Source of the DNA: Anaeramoeba flamelloides
Taxonomy: Eukaryota > Metamonada > Anaeramoebidae
Length of the DNA stretch: 64,000 nt
Reading direction: 5' to 3'
NCBI GenBank assembly: GCA_027625915.1
Contig: JANTQA010000033.1
Span: 5,022,001-5,086,000 of the forward strand
The position numbers and the translations under genes were made by a program. The notes beneath the pieces were generated by a model. It saw only the letters and a program-made list of their open reading frames with translations. It searched no databases and was not told where the DNA came from. This document shows, in pieces, positions 58,317-64,000 of the stretch (position 1 is the first letter of the stretch; every line of letters starts with the position of its first letter).

Positions 58317-58930
58317 TCGTGTGGAAAAAAAAAAGAGATCTTCGAAAATACAAATAATCACTAAGAAAATTGTGACTATGTAATGTCTTTGAAAATGGAT
58401 TTAATTATTCATAAAAAATCTTTTTGTTCAACTTTTTTTCAGTGAAACTTCAGTAATAAAAAATCGGTAATGCTCATTTCAAAAATTGTGACTCACTTTT
58501 TTTTAGTTTTTGGTTTTATTTTTATTAATTTTTAATATATCGGGCTTTTATAGATTTAGAATGACTTAAAAGTGAATTACAAATCATATTTAGTTATTAG
58601 TTGTTCTTGAATACTAAAGGATATTTTTTTTTTTTTCAATTTATTATTTCAGGTGAGTCACCATTTTTGAAAAAGAGTTTATTTTTCCTCAAAATAAAAA
58701 AACGTAAATTCAAGTTGAAACTATTGAGAAAAACAAAAATGTTCATTTTGATCTCCAGTTATTGATCAAATAAAATTTCAATAGAAATAAAAATGATTTC
58801 TCTACAATCATTTTTACTTTATGAATATCCTTAGAATAACACATTTTTACCTAATGTCTTGATATCTTGCTATATAAAAAAAAATTGCAAATGAATTGGT
58901 TATTACACTAGCATGAAAAAATAAAATTAA
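58000..58930 (+). mobile_element. Family F element, copy F4, split by a G element
   Basis: The left part (58000-58130) shares CAAATATCAA, TGAATTAAGAAATA and ACTAAATCAATAT with F. The right part (58690-58930) resumes with ATTGAGAAAAACAAAAATGTT, AACAATCATTTTTACTTTATG-like and CACATTTTTACC. G3 lies between, so it inserted later. Both terminal repeats are lost or decayed. Confidence 0.6.
58141..58680 (+). mobile_element. Family G MITE-like element, copy G3, nested in F4
   Basis: About 540 bp. The left part has GTTAATGGGAGTTATTTTGA and a T-rich core. The right part is bounded by an inverted pair: CATTTCAAAAATTGTGACTC at about 58477, and GGTGAGTCACCATTTTTGAA at the right end. The same whole unit occurs at 61886-62468 and inverted at 37508-38110, so the two parts travel together. 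Confidence 0.65.
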
Positions 58931-59264
58931 AAAAAAAAAAGTTAGACAAAACTAAACCATTCCTTAACCTTTCATCTTTAATAATAAAGTTTATTTACAA
59001 TATAATCAAAATTACAGAACTTTAAAATGATGGAACCATTGTGTTTATTGTTGTTAGTATAACCAACTTTTTTAAAAAGTCTCAAGTCGAGAAAAAAATG
59101 TATTTTTCGTGTAAAAAAATCCAAATAAACGGAAGAATGAATGATAGTTTAAATCTACTTTGGAGATATTTACTTTGATAGATAATAACAAATAGTTTTG
59201 AAAACATTGTACTCATCTAATAAAACTGAAATAGAGAAAAAAATCCCTGATTATAAGTATTGGG

Positions 59265-59845
59265 AGTTTTCGTAGAGTGCCTAGCTTTTCTTGAGGTTTT
59301 CCGTTTTATTAGTTAACGTTCTAGGTTTTTTTGAGGTTTTATATTTTATTTTGTAAGTTTTCTAGGTTTTTTTTTTACTTTTTAAAATAAACCGAAAAAG
59401 TATTAGAATATTCTGTTTATTTCAAAAAGTAAAAAAAACCTTATGACGATCTATGGATTTTCCCAATAAACAGAAAACTCAAGAAAAGCTAACAGCGTTT
59501 TTTGTTACTTTTTGGATAAACCAAAATTTCTTTAAATTTTTGGTTCGTTTCAAAAATTAAGACAATCTAACGAAAGTGTCTGTCAAGTGCCGTAGAGTGC
59601 CTAGGTTTTCTTGATGTTTTCAGTTGTATTTGTTAAATCTGTCGATTTTCCTAAATAAATAGAAAACTCAAGAAAACCTAATTGTAGTTTTCCAGAATTA
59701 AAAAGAACGGAGAAAAATCAAAGAATATACTCAATTCTTTTAAATTCTGGAAAATATAACGGTGATTATTTTTACTTTTTGGAATAAACCAAAAATTTAT
59801 TAAATTTTTCTGTTTATTTCAAAAATTAAAAAAAATCATTTTTTT
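59265..59845. repeat. Family B palindrome-rich repeat, copy B3
   Basis: Two direct copies of GTAGAGTGCCTAG followed by CTTGAGGTTTTC-like words (59274 and 59591), each with inverted partners (AATAAATAGAAAACTCAAGAAAA). There is also a hairpin block around TTTTCCAGAATT..AAATTCTGGAAAA and repeated TTTATTTCAAAAA words. The order is more regular than in B1 and B2. Confidence 0.65.
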
Positions 59846-60177
59846 TTCAATTTATATCAATAAATAATTCCATAATAGTCTAAATAATGGGTTATCTATT
59901 CGAAAGATATTTATTAAATTTAAAATACTTTTAAAATATATGATTATTACTTCTTGACTATGAATATAAAAATATTCAAATTTTTTACTATTAAATTTGA
60001 AAAAACTCTTAATAGAAACGGGAAAATTGAATTTTCCAGCTTTAATTATAAAATATCTTGAAAAATATTTTTTGATCCAAGATCTTTTATTAGCCAATAG
60101 TATTTAATATAAGTAAAGTTATCAAAAAGTGAAAAATTAGCAAATGTTTAATTGTTTTTTGAAAAAATTTTTTCAGG

Positions 60178-60345
60178 ATCGTGTAAAAAAAATTGAAAAA
60201 AAGAAAAAAATTTGTAAAAATGAAAAAAAATGATTTCAATTTTGAAAATTACCAAAATAAAAATTTTTCTTCTAATATTCATCCAAACTGTTTAAAAACA
60301 AGTAAATTACCAATTTTAACTGGGCACCTTTAACTGGAAATGGTT
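60178..60345 (+). mobile_element. Family F element, right end only, copy F5
   Basis: Matches the last 165 bp of F1 and F3: GATTTCAATTTTGAAAATTACC, CTTCTAATATTCATCC, then AACTGGGCACCTTTAACTGG. It abuts A4 at its right, so A4 may have replaced or landed at the end of F5. Confidence 0.65.
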
Positions 60346-60421
60346 TATATAAGCTAATTCCAAAAAAGTGAGTAATAATTTTTATTTATAAGTATATTTA
60401 TTAAATTCATTCTTCAAAAAG

Positions 60422-60465
<44 letters not shown>

Positions 60466-60972
60466 TTAAAGACTGTTTATAGATTCCTGATAATAATTCA
60501 ATTTGTTTCTTATCATTGTATTACATAAATAAGGAGATATCAAATTTTTTGATCTTGATTGTATCTGATATTTTTTCGGAGTGAAAATTGGTGTTAATTC
60601 TTTTTTTTTTTTGATCCAAAATATCATTTTCATAACTTGTTTAATCTCAATAAATTTTCAAATAGAATTGAAAACTTATATGTGTATTTGATTGTTTAAT
60701 AAATCAATTGAACCCTATCCAAATTTTCATTTTTTTCTTGAAATTGATATAAATTGTTTTATCCAAAAAAAAGTACTAATTTTTTTTTTCATTTTTTTCG
60801 AATTATTTCATCAAAATTATTTTGAAATAAATAGCCAAGCCATTGATTGGATCGGTATTAATATAAACTTAATTTGGTATTGACAATTAACGAATACATC
60901 CACTAACAAAGATTATTTTTTTATGAAATGTAAAAAAAAAAAATGCCCCACTTTTTTCGAAATACCTTATAT
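60346..60972 (+). mobile_element. Family A MITE-like element, copy A4
   Basis: About 625 bp. The left end is ATAAGCTAATTCC, the right end GCCCCACTTTTTTCGAAATAC then CTTATA. It contains a (TA)n run of about 18 units at 60427-60462 that the other copies lack. The interior matches A1 and A2 (TTTTGATCTTGATTG, TGAAAATTGGTGTTAATTC). Confidence 0.75.
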
Positions 60973-61384
60973 ATATATATATCATCAATCATTAATGAAG
61001 TTAAAAATTCACCACATTTTGGACAATTACAAACATTCATTAATGAATTCTTTTTTTTAAGAATAACCTAATAAAAGATTAATTGGAAATCAAACAAATA
61101 ATAATCTTCATATTATTATTGAGAGTTGTAAATGAAATACTAATACCAACTCTAAATTTTTCAAAAATATTAATTTTTTCAAATAAAACAATTAAAATAA
61201 AAATTTTATTCAATTATAAAAAATTATTTTGATCTAGAAAAATATAAATTATTTACATTTAGATTTTGGAAAATAAATTTTGTTTCCAAAAAACTCCTAT
61301 ATCATCCTTCTGTGTTTTATTTATATAGAGTAAAAATATTTAAACAATTTTTCAATTGTTTCCTAAGTATTATCATTTGTAAAA

Positions 61385-61878
61385 CATTTATCAGCCAAAG
61401 GGGTAAGTTATAATATATGAATTACTTGTTATTAAAGGGTTTATCTCGATATTAGAAGAAAAAATTATATCCTAAATTATCAAAATTGAAATCATTTTTT
61501 CACATTTTTGCTTTTTTTTTTTTGCGATTTTTTTTTTAAGGTAATTCATTTATATTTTTTTTATTACACATTCTCTGGTCATAAAGTTGAAAACTTGTTA
61601 TTTTAATATTACTGAAATAGTCAATATGGTAGTAGAATAATCATATTGATTTCGATTGCAATTTTATTTGGATCTTCAATTGAAGATCAAAATGAAGATT
61701 GTTGTTTTTTTTAGTCAAAAAGAGTTTAATTTTTATAATTTTTAACCAAATATTAAGATTTATTGGTATTAATTAATATAAATACCAACCATTTATTGAT
61801 TTGTTTTAATTCAACTTATTTTGTATTTATACCTTTAAGTCCAATTGTCAAAAAATAAACTATTTTTCAAAAAGTTTG
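61385..61878 (-). mobile_element. Family F element, inverted copy F7
   Basis: Reverse complement of F with landmarks in order: CAGCCAAAGGGGTAAG, ATTAGAAGAAAAAATTAT, AAAATTGAAATCATTTTTTC, CATATTGATTTCGATTGCAA and TTTGGATCTTCAATTGAAG. About 500 bp, shortened internally. G4 starts within 10 bp of its end. Confidence 0.6.
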
Positions 61879-61885
61879 ACTTATT

Positions 61886-62468
61886 TTATAATGTTAATGG
61901 AAGTTGTTTTGAAGGTTTATCTCGTATTCTTATCAAAAAAATATTTTCAAATTTAGTGATCAGAATTATGCTTTTATAAATTTTTTTTTTGATTTTTCAT
62001 GTTTTTTTTCTTTTATTTTTCTTTTTTTTTTTTTTTTTTAAATAATTTTTTTTTTTTTTTGTTTATTTTCTTGTTTTTTATTTTTTTTGCAAAAGATAAT
62101 GTGGAAAAAAAAAAGTTTCGAAAAGATTAATCACGAACAAAATTGAGACTATTTAATGTCTTTTAATATTCATTTAATTATTAGCAAAAAATCTTCTTAT
62201 TAACTTTTTTTCAGTGAAACTTCAGTAATCTAAAATCGGTAATGCCCTTTTCAAAAATTGTGACTCAACTTTTTTTTAGTTTTGGTTTTGTTTTTTATTA
62301 ATTTTGAAAATATCAGACTTTTTTTGAATTTAGAATAAATTAAAGGATGAATTACAAATCAGATTTAATTATTTGTTGTTCTTGAATACTAATATATATA
62401 TAAATATATATATATATATATTCAAATTTATTATTTCAGGTGAGTCACAATTTTTGAAATGGTGTTTA
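61886..62468 (+). mobile_element. Family G MITE-like element, copy G4
   Basis: Matches G3 throughout: ATGTTAATGGAAGTTGTTTTGA at the left, a T-rich core, CAGTGAAACTTCAGTAATC, TTTTCAAAAATTGTGACTC, and CAGGTGAGTCACAATTTTTG at the right. It differs by a (TA)n-type expansion near 62393-62420. Confidence 0.65.
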
Positions 62469-62699
62469 ATTATTATTAGCAATAAAATTGTGGGTGCATT
62501 TAACATAAATAAAGTTTATAATAACATTAAAAACTTCAAACAATATAATATATTCAAAACTTTTTAATTTCTTAATTAATAATATTCCATATCTTTTTCT
62601 ATTAGTTTTTCCAAACATTTAAACTGTTTATTACTTAATATCCAAAAGTAAAAAAGATAAAAAAAAAAAAAAAAAAAAAAGATTATTTCAAAAATTAAA

Positions 62700-64000
62700 T
62701 TATTTATTTTTCCCTTGTTCTATTAATAGCAAAATTTTGGAAACTTCCCAATTTTTTATTAATGACATCAGAAACAAATTTCTTTTTGCTGTAATTTGCA
62801 CCATTATTTGTATTGTTTGTTCTTTAACTCTTACGATATTTGGTGACATCATCAAAACCAAACTTTGTGTTTCCATTTTTGTTTTCATTACTACGTTTGG
62901 GTCTGCCATTTTCCTTGCAAAATTTATCAAATAGGCAAGGCAATATTTGTTTAAGGTGGGGAGGTTTTCAGCGATTTGTACCATTTCGTGTTCGCGTGTA
63001 GAATTAATTATTTTGTTCACGGTATTAAAAGGGACCAAGGGGTTTTGAATTTCCCGAAGCCAGGTTTTCAGTAGTGACGCGTAGCAGAATGAGGTATTCA
63101 TTTGTTGGTCTGTACTTGTATATTCTCCCGAGTCTATCAATTCTTTTAATTCTGAAATTTTTTTAGCGTTGCCCGGGACTCTAAAAAGGCCTTCTTTCCC
63201 GAACCCGCCCGATTCTTCAATTTTCTCAATTAGGAACGAAAGTACGTGGGGTATTTTTTCATTTGGCCAGCGTTTTTCTTGTACCTTCATGCACTGCTCA
63301 AGAGTGACATGAAACACAATTGGATCATAGGGCACATCGAAAATCCTCTGTATCATTCGATCTGATACAATTGAGAACCCTGATTTTTTTTCGAATAGGA
63401 TTTTTAATTTATGCTTTGAGAAGGATGCGTATTCAGAAATTGATTGCGATCGATCCTTTTCGGATTTTTTGTTAATGTAATAATTCAAAATTTTCAATAA
63501 ATAGTTTTGCAACTGCCCAGAGGGTGGGAAGGTTTGGGATATTAAGCACAGGGCGCCCCATCCTCTTAGGTTTGAGTGTGGATTTGGGTTATCCGTAATT
63601 TGTTTGCAAATTTGTAAATAGATCTCATCTCTTAATTCTTTATGATCGAGGCCAATGTTCAATATTCTTTTCATTGAATCGATTTGGACCAATTCCCTCG
63701 TTTTCAATTGCTTCTTGGTAAATTTTTTGACCCATTTGGGCTCGCCCATGTAGCACAATAAGTGTTTGAAACTTTCAATTGCAATCTTATTGAGTTTATT
63801 TTTACTTAATTTTGTAATTGAAGTCTGGATTTTATTCGGCGAGTGGCTCATTAATTCCTTGAGCGTTAATTGCTTTCTTTTTAAGATCCCGCCTTTACTT
63901 TGGGAAAAGTGTTCCTTTGCATATTCTTTTAATTGTAGAGAATCTAATCGTTCCAAATCCTTTCGTTCAGTTTGATTTTGGTTTTCGTTTTCCTTTCCAA
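62700..64000 (-). CDS. MyTH4-RhoGAP domain protein, C-terminal part (5' end outside window)
   Basis: The frame is open to the right edge, so only the last 432 residues are seen and no start is given. A Lys/Glu/Asn-rich lead (KENENQNQTERK) comes first. The MyTH4 domain spans about residues 74-180 (SFKHLLCYMGE, HKELRDEIYLQICKQ, NPNPHSNLRGWGAL, FPPSGQL). The RhoGAP domain spans about 232-420, with the catalytic arginine in GLFRVPGN and the later NLPTLNKYCLAYLINF and MMSPNIVR. It should switch off Rho/Rac-type GTPases and bind microtubules or partners through MyTH4, as in the ARHGAP39/Vilse group, which also has N-terminal WW domains; here that part is off the window. Ends at TAA 62700-62702. No intron in the visible part, and codons are GC-richer than in the flanks. 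Confidence 0.9.
   Translation of the reverse strand, partial: GKENENQNQTERKDLERLDSLQLKEYAKEHFSQSKGGILKRKQLTLKELMSHSPNKIQTSITKLSKNKLNKIAIESFKHLLCYMGEPKWVKKFTKKQLKTRELVQIDSMKRILNIGLDHKELRDEIYLQICKQITDNPNPHSNLRGWGALCLISQTFPPSGQLQNYLLKILNYYINKKSEKDRSQSISEYASFSKHKLKILFEKKSGFSIVSDRMIQRIFDVPYDPIVFHVTLEQCMKVQEKRWPNEKIPHVLSFLIEKIEESGGFGKEGLFRVPGNAKKISELKELIDSGEYTSTDQQMNTSFCYASLLKTWLREIQNPLVPFNTVNKIINSTREHEMVQIAENLPTLNKYCLAYLINFARKMADPNVVMKTKMETQSLVLMMSPNIVRVKEQTIQIMVQITAKRNLFLMSLIKNWEVSKILLLIEQGKNK

Noticed and set aside
58156-58353. Lys-rich frames on both strands
   Set aside because: They come from the T-rich core of element G3 and have no stable protein.
62737-62934. Plus-strand hydrophobic frame
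   Set aside because: Shadow of the RhoGAP coding sequence on the other strand.
1-64000. Retroelements, Polinton-like or other virus-derived elements
   Set aside because: No reverse transcriptase, integrase, capsid or long direct terminal repeats were seen in any frame.

Overview
This is about 64 kb of nuclear DNA from an AT-rich eukaryote, almost certainly a protist. Eight protein genes and one tRNA can be supported. The genes use the standard code and GT-AG introns. I favour an anaerobic amoeboid protist such as an Anaeramoeba-like metamonad. The reasons are a carbamoyltransferase that starts at its mature N-terminus with no mitochondrial presequence, a MyTH4-RhoGAP protein, a TKL kinase, a GPR137/TOM1-like receptor and Lys/Glu homopolymeric tails. 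This is an inference from gene content, not a database match.

Layout: 1-5281 holds a minus-strand TKL kinase with an N-terminal MLKL-like helical bundle; its 3' end lies outside the window. 9948-12527 is a plus-strand DHHC-type acyltransferase with a degenerate zinc finger. 15982-19668 is a minus-strand 7TM protein of TOM1/GPR137 type, recovered by joining three exons. 23617-24489 is an intronless NAD(P)-binding Rossmann protein with a bacterial look. 36531-37141 is a plus-strand single-span membrane protein whose first exon is unclear. 39501-43216 is an LMBD1 (lysosomal cobalamin transport) homologue. 48513-49901 is an ornithine-type carbamoyltransferase with four exons. 54773-54844 is tRNA-Ile(AAU). 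62700 to the right edge is the C-terminal half of a MyTH4-RhoGAP protein.

Intron sizes fall in two groups. Eight introns are 107-157 bp, and four are 1.4-2.7 kb. At least three of the long ones contain dispersed repeats. The space between genes is packed with short non-autonomous DNA-transposon-like elements and foldback elements, which I call families A to K. Several have terminal inverted repeats, TA-like target sites, nested insertions and close similarity between copies. No retroelement, capsid-bearing element, rRNA gene or CRISPR array was seen.

The genes form no single pathway. The kinase, the 7TM protein and the RhoGAP are signalling proteins. The most interesting item is the kinase: it has the domain order of the necroptosis effector MLKL, but its kinase catalytic motifs look intact.
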